From contig DATDPP010000018.1 of assembly GCA_035292685.1 (NCBI GenBank), positions 1 to 64,000 on the forward strand: a stretch of DNA of 64,000 bases. The letters run 5' to 3'. The position numbers were made by a program, and so were the translations under genes. Within the stretch, counting starts at the first letter, position 1. Each line of letters starts with the position of its first letter. Under the pieces are notes generated by a model that saw nothing but the letters and a program-made list of their open reading frames with translations, was not told the origin of the DNA and ran no database searches. Below, in pieces: positions 34,318-42,575 of this stretch. This stretch comes from JALYNX01 sp035292685. Lineage in GTDB: Bacteria; Actinomycetota; Acidimicrobiia; Spongiisociales; ZC4RG35.

Positions 34318-34932
34318 ATGAGTGAGCTTCCCAAGGCGACCGTGGTCCGGCTTCCCCGGTACCTGAGATTGCTCGAGGACCTCGAATCCAAGGAGACCGT
34401 CAGCTCCGTGGAGCTAGCCGAGGCTGCCGGCGCCAACGCTGCCAATGTCCGACGTGATCTGTCCCATCTCGACTTTCACGGAGTGCGGGGCGTTGGTTAC
34501 TCGGTTCCCGATCTGACATATCGGATACGTCAGGAGCTGGGGATCGCCGACCGCCGCCAGGTCGCCATCGTAGGCGCAGGGAACCTGGGGCGGGCCCTGG
34601 CGGCATACGGCGGGTTGAGCCGGCGGGGCTTCGATGTGACCGCGGTCTACGACACCGACACCCGAAAGGTGGGCACCCGGGCAGGTCGGGTCGAGGTGCG
34701 AAATTTCCACGACATGGCCAAAGACTGTCAGGGCGGGTGCTTCGACATGGCGATCCTCGCGGTTCCCGCAGTCTCCGCCCAACAGGTGGCCGATCGTCTG
34801 GTCGCCCTCGGAATCAAGTCCATACTCAACTTTGCGCCAGTTCGGGTGAACGTCCCTTCCAGCGTGACAGTCCGCCAGGTTGACCTGTCGATGGAGCTCC
34901 AGGTCCTGAGCTATTACGGCAATCGCCCGTAG
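34318..34932 (+). CDS. rex: redox-sensing transcriptional repressor Rex
   Basis: 204 residues. The winged helix (TVVRLPRYLRLLEDLESKE, ANAANVRRDLSHLDFHGVRG) is followed by a Rossmann fold with VAIVGAGNLGRALA for NAD(H), and a C-terminal helix (QVDLSMELQVLSYYG) that swaps in the dimer. Rex releases DNA when NADH is high and controls respiratory genes. It lies between the nuo and bc clusters. I saw no clear TTGTGA-N6-TCACAA site in the 41 kb promoter gap. Confidence 0.94.
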   Translation: MSELPKATVVRLPRYLRLLEDLESKETVSSVELAEAAGANAANVRRDLSHLDFHGVRGVGYSVPDLTYRIRQELGIADRRQVAIVGAGNLGRALAAYGGLSRRGFDVTAVYDTDTRKVGTRAGRVEVRNFHDMAKDCQGGCFDMAILAVPAVSAQQVADRLVALGIKSILNFAPVRVNVPSSVTVRQVDLSMELQVLSYYGNRP

Positions 34933-34940
34933 GGGCGATT
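34921..34940 (+). terminator. hairpin at the rex stop codon
   Basis: AATCGCCC and GGGCGATT flank the stop region of rex (AATCGCCCGTAGGGGCGATT), giving an 8-base stem. A T-run is absent, so termination is not certain. Confidence 0.35.
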
Positions 34941-34942
34941 GC

Positions 34943-35007
34943 CGTACGCAATACGCAATACGCAATAAACAATGCGCAAATACGCAGAACGTACTGCGTA
35001 CTGCGGA
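34943..35007. repeat. TACGCAA heptamer array
   Basis: TACGCAA is repeated three times directly (34944-34964), followed by decayed units TAAACAA, TGCGCAA, TACGCAG and then inverse units TACTGCG. The design (7-base direct units, then inverse-complement units) copies that of the CCGTAAT arrays but with another core. It fills the gap between rex and the bc operon 3' end. Confidence 0.6.
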
Positions 35008-35030
35008 AGTCCTCGGCTAGGCCGAGGACT
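35008..35030. terminator. bidirectional hairpin between rex and the bc operon
   Basis: AGTCCTCGGC (35008-35017), loop TAG, GCCGAGGACT (35021-35030): a perfect 10-base stem between two converging transcripts. It overlaps the last codons of the minus-strand gene and is followed by TCTCTT on the plus strand. Confidence 0.5.
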
Positions 35031-35409
35031 TCTCTTGAAGCTCTTCGTACTGATGCAGTGCCACGAGGAACACCAGGAACAGCACAAGGGAGACCAAGAG
35101 GAACGTGATCGGGATGATACGTATCTCGACGGCGTTGAGCCCTTCGATGTTGTCCGGCTTGGGGCCGCGAGGGGCGTAGATCACAAAGAGCATCGATGTG
35201 ATCGTCAGCCATCCGAACAAGGCGCCTCCGGTCACCAGGAATCCGAGTCTCTTGCCGAGGTTGGTCGCGTTGAACAGGTAGATCGCGCCATAGAAGAGAA
35301 GGAACGCCCCGATGGTCAGGATCACACCGGTGACAAACAGGTTGGCCGAGAACAGGGACCGGAAGAACTCCCGGAAGAAGTCACCCTGGGCCATGACCAT
35401 GGAAACCAT
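35017..35409 (-). CDS. three-helix membrane protein of the bc operon, unknown
   Basis: 130 residues with three membrane segments: LFVTGVILTIGAFLLFYGAI, VTGGALFGWLTITSMLFVIY and IPITFLLVSLVLFLVFLVAL. No cofactor ligands are seen. The ATG at 35409 overlaps the stop of the di-haem cytochrome gene, making it the last gene of a tight seven-gene operon, so it is probably a small accessory subunit of the quinol-cytochrome c reductase. No family is recognised. Confidence 0.7.
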   Translation of the reverse strand: MVSMVMAQGDFFREFFRSLFSANLFVTGVILTIGAFLLFYGAIYLFNATNLGKRLGFLVTGGALFGWLTITSMLFVIYAPRGPKPDNIEGLNAVEIRIIPITFLLVSLVLFLVFLVALHQYEELQEKSSA

Positions 35410-37313
35410 CAGCTCTTCCCGTCCATATTGCCGGCGCGAAGATAGGAGGCGAGAAGCTCGATGTCAGCCTGGCTGAGGAGGGGGCCAAAGGAGGGCATCC
35501 GACCCGATCCGAAGCCGTTGATCCCATAAGGAGTCTGGGCTTCGGATCCCTGGATCAGGAACTTGACCAAGAGGTCGTCAGCCGGGTTCTCGGTGGCGTC
35601 ACCAAACTGGACTGTCGGGCGACCATCCCACAGAGCCGGCCCGAAACCACCAGACCCTGCCTCCTGGGTGTACGGCACCCCGGCGCTGAACCCGGCCGTG
35701 TGACACCGGGCGCAGTTCGAGTTGAACAACCCCACGGCACGTCGCGCCGCTTCGAGATCGGCTCCCATCGCGGCTGCAACGCCTTCGAAGTCGATCTCCC
35801 AGAGGCCCGTCTCTTGGGCCTCCAGGAGGAACTCCAAGCCACCCACCTCCTGGGCCAGGAGCTTTTCCTGGTTCTCGGAGGCGACCCGGAGTGAGATTCG
35901 GAGAGACTCCAGATTGCCCACCATCGTGGCGGCTGTCTCGATATCCGGCGCTCCACCGACCGAAGCCGGGTTGGTCGGGTCGAGACTGATGACTCGAAGG
36001 TCACCCGGGATCGTGGCCAGGTTGGCCTCGGTCATTTGGTTGGTGATGTCTTCCTCGGCAGCGGTCGAGAGCCCGTCCCCATCGGGGTCTGAACCTGCAG
36101 TCAACGCGGCGTCCGCCGCGGCGGCTAGATCCGATGCCCCTTCGACCGGGGGCTCGGCGACGGACGCCGCTTCGAGGGCTGCGACCAACTCGTCGGCATC
36201 GGCAATGTTCTCGATGGAGGCGGGCACAGCGACACCCAAGTCCTTGGACTCGGTGGCAATAGCCTCCAACTCGGCGATCGCCGCCTCGCTCAGTCCCACA
36301 TCGCGATCGACCGTTCCCTCGTCGATGGCCTGCTCCACGGCGTCTAGGTAGATCTCGAGAATCGGGGCGATCTCGAGTGATTCTTCCAGTGAGGAAACCG
36401 CCTCCGCAGCGAGCTCGGCGTCGGCGGTCTCGGGGTCGAGTGCGATCGGTTTCACGACCGTCAGAGCTTCCACCGCCTCGACGGAGATCGCGGAGAGCTC
36501 TTCCTCGGCGACATCGGAGAGACCGTCGTCGTCGGTGTCGATTCCTGTAGGGGCATTGTCGAGGGTGTCACCGGCCCGTTCGGCAAGCGGTATCACGATC
36601 GGCAGTCGTGTGGGGGCGGCCTCGATATCGGCCACGACCTGGGCCTGGTTGACGATGGCCGCGTCGAGCGTGGCATCGCCGTTCGCCAGCCGGTCGAGTT
36701 GCGTCTCAATCCCTGGCTCCACCTCGGCCAGAACCTCGCTCTGCGGCACCTCGATGGAGGCCAGGTAGTTGACGACATCGGCCACCTGGGCCTCGTTCAG
36801 CGGACCACCGCCCGCGAGGCCCCAAGGGGGCATCGGGGTATTGCCCCGCCCGTAGGTGACCCAGAAATTGACTTCGTCCTTGTTGTATCGATACAAGACG
36901 TCGTTGATGGAGGGCACCGCCCAGGCGACCGTCACCCCTGAGCGCTTCTCCACATATCGCGCAGTCCCCCCCACCCCCTCGGGGCCGTGACAGTCGAAGC
37001 ACCTGAACTCTTCGACGATGTGGGCCCCGCGCTCGACGGACGCCTCTTCGAATTCGACGACGAAGTTCTCCTGACGGTTGGTCTCACCGAGAAAGTAGAG
37101 CGGGAGCGAAATGGCGAGAAACGCGGAGAAGGCGAGTGCCGCCTTCTGCCCGCGTTCGAGACGCCGGGTCTCCATCTCCTGGTCCGTGATCCCCGGCTTG
37201 AGGTTGGCAGCGACCTCCTCGCCTCCCCGGTTGCGGATCGCAGAAACGAAGAGGGCACCGAGCCAGACGATTCCGACAACCAGCGCAAGCACCGTTATCA
37301 GGTTTGCGGTCAT
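35409..37313 (-). CDS. di-haem cytochrome c subunit of the bc complex with a large calcium-motif insert
   Basis: 634 residues. Two N-terminal membrane segments (about 3-25 and 58-76) precede haem motif CFDCH (105-109) with a Met ligand in TPMPPWG, and the second motif CARCH (534-538) with Met in GRMPSFG. Between them, residues ~190-520 hold an acidic, Ala-rich insert with two DxDxDG calcium-type motifs (DTDDDGLSDVAEEE near 259-272, DPDGDGLSTAAEED near 409-422). It follows the Rieske gene with ATGA overlap. It would be the electron exit of the bc complex; the usual bacterial subunit is far shorter. Confidence 0.85.
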   Translation of the reverse strand: MTANLITVLALVVGIVWLGALFVSAIRNRGGEEVAANLKPGITDQEMETRRLERGQKAALAFSAFLAISLPLYFLGETNRQENFVVEFEEASVERGAHIVEEFRCFDCHGPEGVGGTARYVEKRSGVTVAWAVPSINDVLYRYNKDEVNFWVTYGRGNTPMPPWGLAGGGPLNEAQVADVVNYLASIEVPQSEVLAEVEPGIETQLDRLANGDATLDAAIVNQAQVVADIEAAPTRLPIVIPLAERAGDTLDNAPTGIDTDDDGLSDVAEEELSAISVEAVEALTVVKPIALDPETADAELAAEAVSSLEESLEIAPILEIYLDAVEQAIDEGTVDRDVGLSEAAIAELEAIATESKDLGVAVPASIENIADADELVAALEAASVAEPPVEGASDLAAAADAALTAGSDPDGDGLSTAAEEDITNQMTEANLATIPGDLRVISLDPTNPASVGGAPDIETAATMVGNLESLRISLRVASENQEKLLAQEVGGLEFLLEAQETGLWEIDFEGVAAAMGADLEAARRAVGLFNSNCARCHTAGFSAGVPYTQEAGSGGFGPALWDGRPTVQFGDATENPADDLLVKFLIQGSEAQTPYGINGFGSGRMPSFGPLLSQADIELLASYLRAGNMDGKS

Positions 37314-38173
37314 AGTGTCGTGACGATGGAGATACAGCTCGGGCCGAGCGGGTATTCAACCGAGAGCGAGGGAGCACGTGGAGTCTGAATCACGGTTCCG
37401 GTCTTGATAATGAATCTCTCGTCCACCAACTCGACAACAAACCGGTCGAGGTTGCGGGGCGCCGGCCCGGCGAAGTACTCCCCTATCGCGTCGTATTTGG
37501 AGCCGTGACAAGGGCATTCGAACCCCTGCGAGGTGCTGCACCAAGGGACACGGCAGCCGAGATGGACACAGCGCTGGAAGAGGGCCATCAGCCCTCCGGC
37601 TTCGACGCTCTTGCCCTTGAACTGGGCTGACACAGGTATCGGAGCAGGCACCACATACGCCTTGGCCTCAGGAATGAAGAGTGGAAGAACCGCCCCGGTC
37701 GGGGTGAACACCTGGCTTTGGAGGTCCGAGACCAGACCGGCGTCGATGTCGGCCCCAAACCCCCCGGTCAATCTGGGCCAGAACAAGGCCAGGTAGTAGA
37801 CGCCCTGGAGGGCCAGGAACGAGCCGAAGGTGGCAGTGATCGCCCGGTTGAAGAATTGCCTCCTGCTGACCCCGCCCTCCTCGGCCGACACTTCGACCAC
37901 CCGTTGGGTCTGGACAATCTGCAACCCGGCAGGCTCAGGTTCGGCCGGCTCCTCGGGCTCCGGCTCGGGCTCGATTTCCTCGACAACGGGCGCGACCGAG
38001 ACCCCTTCCATCGATCGGTCGGCCGCCCTGGTCTCGGCGGAGACCCCGGAGGTAGGATCCGTCTGCTTGGCGGCTCCCGCCTGTGACCGGCGAAAGGCCA
38101 CCGCGAAAGCCCCGATAGCGCCAAAAATCGCGACCACGGCGACACCGATCAGGGCCAGGTTGGTCCCACTCAT
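37310..38173 (-). CDS. Rieske iron-sulfur subunit of the menaquinol:cytochrome c reductase
   Basis: 287 residues. The [2Fe-2S] ligands are CVHLGC and CPCHGSKYD. There is an N-terminal membrane segment (LALIGVAVVAIFGAIGAFAV), an acidic Pro/Glu-rich stretch (EEIEPEPEPEEPAEPEP), and a second hydrophobic segment (AITATFGSFLALQGVYYLAL) just after a SRRQFFNR twin-arginine-like motif, suggesting Tat-assisted insertion. Its ATG overlaps the cytochrome b C-terminal gene stop. It passes one electron from menaquinol to the cytochrome c subunit. Confidence 0.92.
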   Translation of the reverse strand: MSGTNLALIGVAVVAIFGAIGAFAVAFRRSQAGAAKQTDPTSGVSAETRAADRSMEGVSVAPVVEEIEPEPEPEEPAEPEPAGLQIVQTQRVVEVSAEEGGVSRRQFFNRAITATFGSFLALQGVYYLALFWPRLTGGFGADIDAGLVSDLQSQVFTPTGAVLPLFIPEAKAYVVPAPIPVSAQFKGKSVEAGGLMALFQRCVHLGCRVPWCSTSQGFECPCHGSKYDAIGEYFAGPAPRNLDRFVVELVDERFIIKTGTVIQTPRAPSLSVEYPLGPSCISIVTTL

Positions 38174-39099
38174 TCGAACTGCACCCAGTCTTTGAGGTCG
38201 TCGAAGAAGACCCCGTCCTTCCAGGGATAGGAGAAGTTGAAGCCCCGTCCCCGGAACAACACCCCCATGATGGTGAGCGTGGCCGCCCCGGCGAGGAAGA
38301 TCGAATAGAGGGCGATGGCGAACTTGCGGTCGCTGGGTCTGGTCGAGGGGTTCTTATCGACGTAGGGAATCATCATGAACCCGATCAACCCGGTGATGGT
38401 TGGCACCGTCACGCCCGCGATCTGGGGGTCGAAGTACGACAGCAACTCCTGGAGACCGAGGAAGTACCACGGCGCCTTGGACGGGTTGGGTGTGATGATG
38501 TTGGCCGGGTCCAGCAGCGGCGAGTGAATGATCACCGACAGGATCACCAGGAACCCGGTCATGGCGAGCAGCGCCCCGAACTCCATGAGCATGAGATGCG
38601 GCCAAGTGTTCACCTTGTCGGTGGGCTCCGCCTTGACGGACTGAATCGCTCTCGCCTTGACCACCGTGAGCAGCCTCTGGGTGCGCACCCCCTCAGGTGT
38701 GCCCGCCGGTGGCACCACCGGTCGGGGGCTGACAGTTGCAGCCACCCTCCCGTTTCCGCCGCCATTCCCCTCGACCACCGGGGCAGGCTCTTCAACGATG
38801 GTGGCGACCGCTACCGGGGCCTCCTCGGTTTCGGCCGCAGCCGCGGAGACCTCCTCGACCAGGGCCGGCTCGGAGTCGGCCTCGATCGCGGGCTCCTCCG
38901 CGGGGAGCTCGTCGGCGACGGGGATCTCTTCCATCTCAGTCTCGATCATCGGCTCCGGTTCCGGTTGCGGGGTTGTGGGCGGCGTGGCTGGCAGCGCTTC
39001 GCCCTTCATTTCGGCGATCACCTGCTCGACCGGCAGGCCGAGGGCCTTGGCCTTGGCCTCAGCCGACCGTTTGAGAAGACTCTCTGGTATCTCTGTCAT
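38170..39099 (-). CDS. cytochrome b C-terminal subunit (subunit IV-like) with N-terminal helical module
   Basis: About 309 residues from the ATG at 39099, which has AAGGGCG upstream. Residues 1-35 (ESLLKRSAEAKAKALGLPVE...) match the N-termini of both c subunits at 42.6 and 43.3 kb. A Pro/Glu-rich linker runs to about 140. The rest has three to four membrane helices like PetD/QcrB C-terminus, with the quinol-oxidation loop NPSKAPWYFLGLQELLSYF. The canonical PEWY is APWY here. It pairs with the N-terminal subunit encoded 12 bases upstream. Confidence 0.88.
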   Translation of the reverse strand: MTEIPESLLKRSAEAKAKALGLPVEQVIAEMKGEALPATPPTTPQPEPEPMIETEMEEIPVADELPAEEPAIEADSEPALVEEVSAAAAETEEAPVAVATIVEEPAPVVEGNGGGNGRVAATVSPRPVVPPAGTPEGVRTQRLLTVVKARAIQSVKAEPTDKVNTWPHLMLMEFGALLAMTGFLVILSVIIHSPLLDPANIITPNPSKAPWYFLGLQELLSYFDPQIAGVTVPTITGLIGFMMIPYVDKNPSTRPSDRKFAIALYSIFLAGAATLTIMGVLFRGRGFNFSYPWKDGVFFDDLKDWVQFE

Positions 39100-39110
39100 G
39101 TCTATCGCCC

Positions 39111-39887
39111 TTACAGGGGTCCTGAAATCCCGCCGTCCTTGCGCACTCTCCAAAAGTGGACCGCGAGGAAGATCACGAGTATGAAGGGGAACGCTATGAC
39201 GTGGAGCACATAGAACCGGAGCAAGGTGGCTCCCGAGACTTCCACCGCTCCCAGCAGGGCAAATTTGACCTGTGCCCCCACAACAGGGACAAACCCCGCC
39301 ATGTTGGTCCCGACGTTGACTGCCCAAAACGCCAGCTGATCCCAGGGGAGCAGATAGCCGGAGAAGGAGAGGAGCAAGGTGAGGAGCAGCAGTATCACCC
39401 CGACCACCCAGTTGAACTCACGCGGCGGTTTGTAGGCACCGTGATAGAAGACCCGGCTCATGTGGAGGAACACGGTGAGGACCATGAGGTGGGCGCCCCA
39501 ACGATGCAGGTTCCTGACCAGAGAGCCAAAGGCGACAGTGGTCGACAAGGCCTCGATATCGAGATACGCCCGATCCGCAGAGGGGGTGTAATAGAACATG
39601 AGGAAGATGCCGGTGATGGTGAGCAGGATGAAGAGGAAGAAGCTGAGGCCACCCAGGCAAAGGGTGTAGGAGAGTCGGACACCGTGCCGCTTCACCTTGA
39701 CCGGGTGCAGGTGGTAGAGCACGTTGTTCATCACCACGTAGGAGCGGTTTCTCGGGCTGTCCGCATAGCCCTTCTTGAATGGCGAGCCGGGGCGAAGGAT
39801 CGACTCGGCGAGCTGGGAGCCCCACAGCTTCTGATTCGCCTCTTTCACCCGGTCCATGAGACCGACTTTGCCGTTGCCGTTAGCCAA
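39111..39887 (-). CDS. cytochrome b N-terminal subunit (cytochrome b6-like)
   Basis: 258 residues, four main membrane helices. The four haem b ligands are complete: RNLHRWGAHLMVLTVFLHMS (His pair 1 in helix 2) and FYVLHVIAFPFILVIFLAVH (His pair 2 in helix 4). GYLLPWDQLAFWAVNVGTNM is the classic cytochrome b motif near the quinol site. It is split from its C-terminal part as in b6f-like and Firmicutes complexes, rather than fused as in the QcrB of most actinobacteria. Confidence 0.93.
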   Translation of the reverse strand: MANGNGKVGLMDRVKEANQKLWGSQLAESILRPGSPFKKGYADSPRNRSYVVMNNVLYHLHPVKVKRHGVRLSYTLCLGGLSFFLFILLTITGIFLMFYYTPSADRAYLDIEALSTTVAFGSLVRNLHRWGAHLMVLTVFLHMSRVFYHGAYKPPREFNWVVGVILLLLTLLLSFSGYLLPWDQLAFWAVNVGTNMAGFVPVVGAQVKFALLGAVEVSGATLLRFYVLHVIAFPFILVIFLAVHFWRVRKDGGISGPL

Positions 39888-39895
39888 GACCCCTC

Positions 39896-40345
39896 CTACC
39901 AGCGCATCCCGTATGCGTACCCATTCTTGAAGTCACGTTGACCGGTGTCGAAATCCCAGGGCCGGCGGTCGAGACCGAGCTCGACAGCCTGGTCGGCCAG
40001 GGACCCTTCGAACTTCCCGAGCGAGATGACATTGGTGGGACAACGGTCGACACACAGGGCGCACCGGGTGCATTCGTCCTCGTCGACTATGAAGAACCCC
40101 AGGTTCTGTGGGTCATCGCCCGGATGGTCGACGTTGACCCCTTCGGTGATGGCATCCAGTGAGAGATAGTGGATGCACTTCCAGGGACAGATGTCGACAC
40201 AGCCCTCACAGAGGATGCACTCCGACTGGTCGATGTGGAGGAACTGCTTGGGGCGAAGCTTGTCGGTGAAATAGTCACCGTCGACCACCGCAAGCTGGTA
40301 GTCGTCCCGAATCGGCGGGGTCTCGTCCACGACACCGCGGACCAT
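39896..40345 (-). CDS. di-cluster [4Fe-4S] ferredoxin in the bc operon
   Basis: 149 residues with two four-cysteine motifs: CILCEGCVDICPWKC and CTRCALCVDRCP. The spacing fits two [4Fe-4S] clusters of the NuoI/8Fe ferredoxin type. Its ATG shares a base with the TGA of the upstream membrane protein (TGATG), so it belongs to the bc operon. A ferredoxin-like subunit is not part of standard bc complexes; it could feed electrons to the quinone pool or act in assembly. N- and C-terminal arms are not recognised. Confidence 0.88.
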   Translation of the reverse strand: MVRGVVDETPPIRDDYQLAVVDGDYFTDKLRPKQFLHIDQSECILCEGCVDICPWKCIHYLSLDAITEGVNVDHPGDDPQNLGFFIVDEDECTRCALCVDRCPTNVISLGKFEGSLADQAVELGLDRRPWDFDTGQRDFKNGYAYGMRW

Positions 40346-40977
40346 CAACTGCCTCCCTTGACCAGGGGGCGCCCGTAGGGCGACTTCTTTGCCGGCTTTT
40401 CAGCAGACGCCGGTCGGCCCTTCCTGATCTTCTGCAGCTCGAGGGCGAAGAGACCCGCCACCGCCAGCATCACCAGGTGATAGCCCATCGAGATCGAGTC
40501 CTTGAGCACGCCGTAGCTGATCTCGACCGTGTTTCCCAGCACCAGTATCGGTGGCACCACCAGGGCCACTTTTTGGGATGACCAGTCGAGGTCGGTTTGG
40601 GCAAAGGTGAGCCATTCGGAGGGGACGATGCCGAAGATGATCACCAGCTCCAGCCAAGTCAGGAAGGCGGTGAACAGCGCACGGGACCAGGTCATCCTGC
40701 CGTTGAGCACCCAGAGGAAGAGGGCGCCGCCGATCATCATCTGAGCTGCCGCGAACACCACCAGATAGCCGGCGCCCTGCCACAAGGAGCCACGGGGCCA
40801 CCAGTTGAAATAGTCGACGACCAGGGGCTCCTCCACGCCATCCACCAACTCGGTCAGGGGCAGACTCGAGAAATGGATCCACAGGACACCAACCGCGAGG
40901 AGGAGGGTCCCCAACAGAAGCAAACCCCAGCCGGCTTTCTTGCGGGTGCTGTCGCTCAGTTCTGCGAGTCGGTACAT
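40345..40977 (-). CDS. five-helix membrane protein heading the bc operon, unknown
   Basis: 210 residues with about five membrane segments (AGWGLLLLGTLLLAVGVLWI, QGAGYLVVFAAAQMMIGGAL, LFTAFLTWLELVIIFGIVP, VVPPILVLGNTVEISYGV, GYHLVMLAVAGLFALELQ). Tail RPASAEKPAKKSPYGRP is basic. No haem or metal ligand pattern is seen. It is the first gene of the operon and is divergent from the CcoN-like gene with a 164-base gap. A subunit of the reductase or of its link to the ferredoxin is inferred from position only. Confidence 0.7.
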   Translation of the reverse strand: MYRLAELSDSTRKKAGWGLLLLGTLLLAVGVLWIHFSSLPLTELVDGVEEPLVVDYFNWWPRGSLWQGAGYLVVFAAAQMMIGGALFLWVLNGRMTWSRALFTAFLTWLELVIIFGIVPSEWLTFAQTDLDWSSQKVALVVPPILVLGNTVEISYGVLKDSISMGYHLVMLAVAGLFALELQKIRKGRPASAEKPAKKSPYGRPLVKGGS

Positions 40978-41141
40978 CTTCTGTTGTTTCGGGCGCGGGT
41001 CACTGGCTGTCGCGCCGTTTCTACCATAACCGGGCGTTGTCTACAGAACCCGAATCGGGCCGGCCTCGGCCCGCACCCGAGAACGGAACGGATCGGCGAA
41101 GTAGTTATGCTCCCGGCGTCCTGTCCTTAACGAGGAATCCG

Positions 41142-42575
41142 GTGGCGACCAGGCAACCAGCAGACATACGCTCATTCCTCGGAGGGGGAGCCAGCGAGGA
41201 CCGTGTCGCGGCGGCGCATTTCCTGACCGGAGCGGTCTTCCTGGTCGTGGGAGGCCTGCTCGAAGTGCTCGTGCTGTTTGCGCTCCGCTTCGCCGGCCTG
41301 TCCCCGGTGAGCATGGGGCGGTTGGAGCCAATGGCCAACCTCACACTGATGATCGGCTTCCTGGTGATCTCACTGCTCGGGGGGGTCTACTACGTCCTTC
41401 CCCGCCTGACAGGCGCCCCGTTGCGGAGCGTGGCCATGGCGCGGGGCGGGCTTTGGCTCCTGATCACCGTGGTCGTTGCCGGCCTGGGTGCTCTCGCCTT
41501 CGGTTACGGTGATGGCCAGGAGCCCTTCGGCCTTCCCTGGTGGCTCGATGTCCCACTCTTGCTGGGCCTGACATTGCCGGCCCTCAACACCTTGGCAACG
41601 ATCGCCCGTCGTCAGGAGACACGGACCTACGTCACCCTCTGGTTCGTGATGGGCGGCGTGGTGTGGCTCCCCCTCCTCTTTGCCGCCAACCTCATCGGGA
41701 CTCTCCCGTTCGAGAGCTCTCTCACGCAGGCTTACTCCGGTCTCTTCTTCACGGCGGGATTCGTGACGATGTGGCTGTTCACTGTCGGGACCGGTCTCTT
41801 CTATTACACCCTGGTCAAAGAGCTCGACGTGCCGCTCGCCTCACGCCAACTCGCCGGGGTCGGGTTCTGGTCACTCGGCTTCGCCGCTGTGTGGTGGGGT
41901 GTCGCCCAGCTTGTTTTCGGCCCCGGCCCCGGGTGGGTGGATGCGGTCGCGGCTGCTCTCGGTCTCGCCTTCCCCATCGGTGCCCTGGCCAATGCCTCGA
42001 ACGTCTCGCTCACGCTTCAGGGTCATTGGGATCGGGTGACGGACCGACCGGGGGTCTCTTCCGGAGTGGTGGGCACATTCTTTGGTGTGGTGGTGGCGGT
42101 GATCGCGAGTCTCGCCTCATTCCGGTCGATCGGCTCGGTGACGGCCCTGACCTCATTCTGGGAGGCCATCGAGTACGCCTGCCTGCTCGGGGTCGGCCCG
42201 TTGCTGGTCGCCGGTGTCAGCCTCGAAGCCCTCCCTCGGATCACAGGGCGCGCCATGCAGTCGACCGACCGGGCCCGCTCGTTCCGCCGACTGACCGTGG
42301 TCGGCGTCGGTGGGGTTTTGGTGACCATGGCTGCCGCCGGCATCCTCAGCGGGTATTCCTGGCTGGGCGGCTCCAACAGCGCCGCCTACGTGGACGCGGG
42401 AAACGGTTGGGCGGCCGGAGCTTCCGCCGCCGAGCCCCTGATGCTGATCGCCTTCGTCTTCTCGATCATCGCGTTCCTCGGCCAGTTGGCCTATGCCTCG
42501 GCGGTGATCGGCACCGTCACCTCGGGTAGGGCGGTGCCCCAGGAGGTTCTGGTCTACGAGGGCGCTGATGAGTGA
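41142..42575 (+). CDS. CcoN-like haem-copper oxidase subunit I homologue lacking all haem/CuB histidines
   Basis: 477 residues from a GTG with CGAGGA five bases upstream; about 12 membrane helices. The alignment to cbb3 subunit I is recognisable: GRLEPMANLTLMIGF against GRL.PLHTNAVIF, YVTLWFVMGGVVWLPLLF, FFTAGFVTMWLFTVGTGLFY and VGFWSLGFAAVWWGVAQL against the WAGPHHLH helix. At every haem b, haem b3 and CuB position the His is replaced. Only His26 and His295 exist, neither at a ligand site. It therefore cannot bind haem or copper as an oxidase does. The next genes are ccoO-like and a further cytochrome c. Confidence 0.82.
   Translation: MATRQPADIRSFLGGGASEDRVAAAHFLTGAVFLVVGGLLEVLVLFALRFAGLSPVSMGRLEPMANLTLMIGFLVISLLGGVYYVLPRLTGAPLRSVAMARGGLWLLITVVVAGLGALAFGYGDGQEPFGLPWWLDVPLLLGLTLPALNTLATIARRQETRTYVTLWFVMGGVVWLPLLFAANLIGTLPFESSLTQAYSGLFFTAGFVTMWLFTVGTGLFYYTLVKELDVPLASRQLAGVGFWSLGFAAVWWGVAQLVFGPGPGWVDAVAAALGLAFPIGALANASNVSLTLQGHWDRVTDRPGVSSGVVGTFFGVVVAVIASLASFRSIGSVTALTSFWEAIEYACLLGVGPLLVAGVSLEALPRITGRAMQSTDRARSFRRLTVVGVGGVLVTMAAAGILSGYSWLGGSNSAAYVDAGNGWAAGASAAEPLMLIAFVFSIIAFLGQLAYASAVIGTVTSGRAVPQEVLVYEGADE

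Noticed and set aside
40978..41141. Rex operator in the divergent promoter gap
   Set aside because: No TTGTGA-N6-TCACAA-type palindrome was found by eye, so regulation by Rex is not claimed.
41142..42575. Calling this gene a functional cbb3 oxidase catalytic subunit
   Set aside because: No haem or CuB histidine is present at any expected position; the fold similarity alone does not support oxidase activity.
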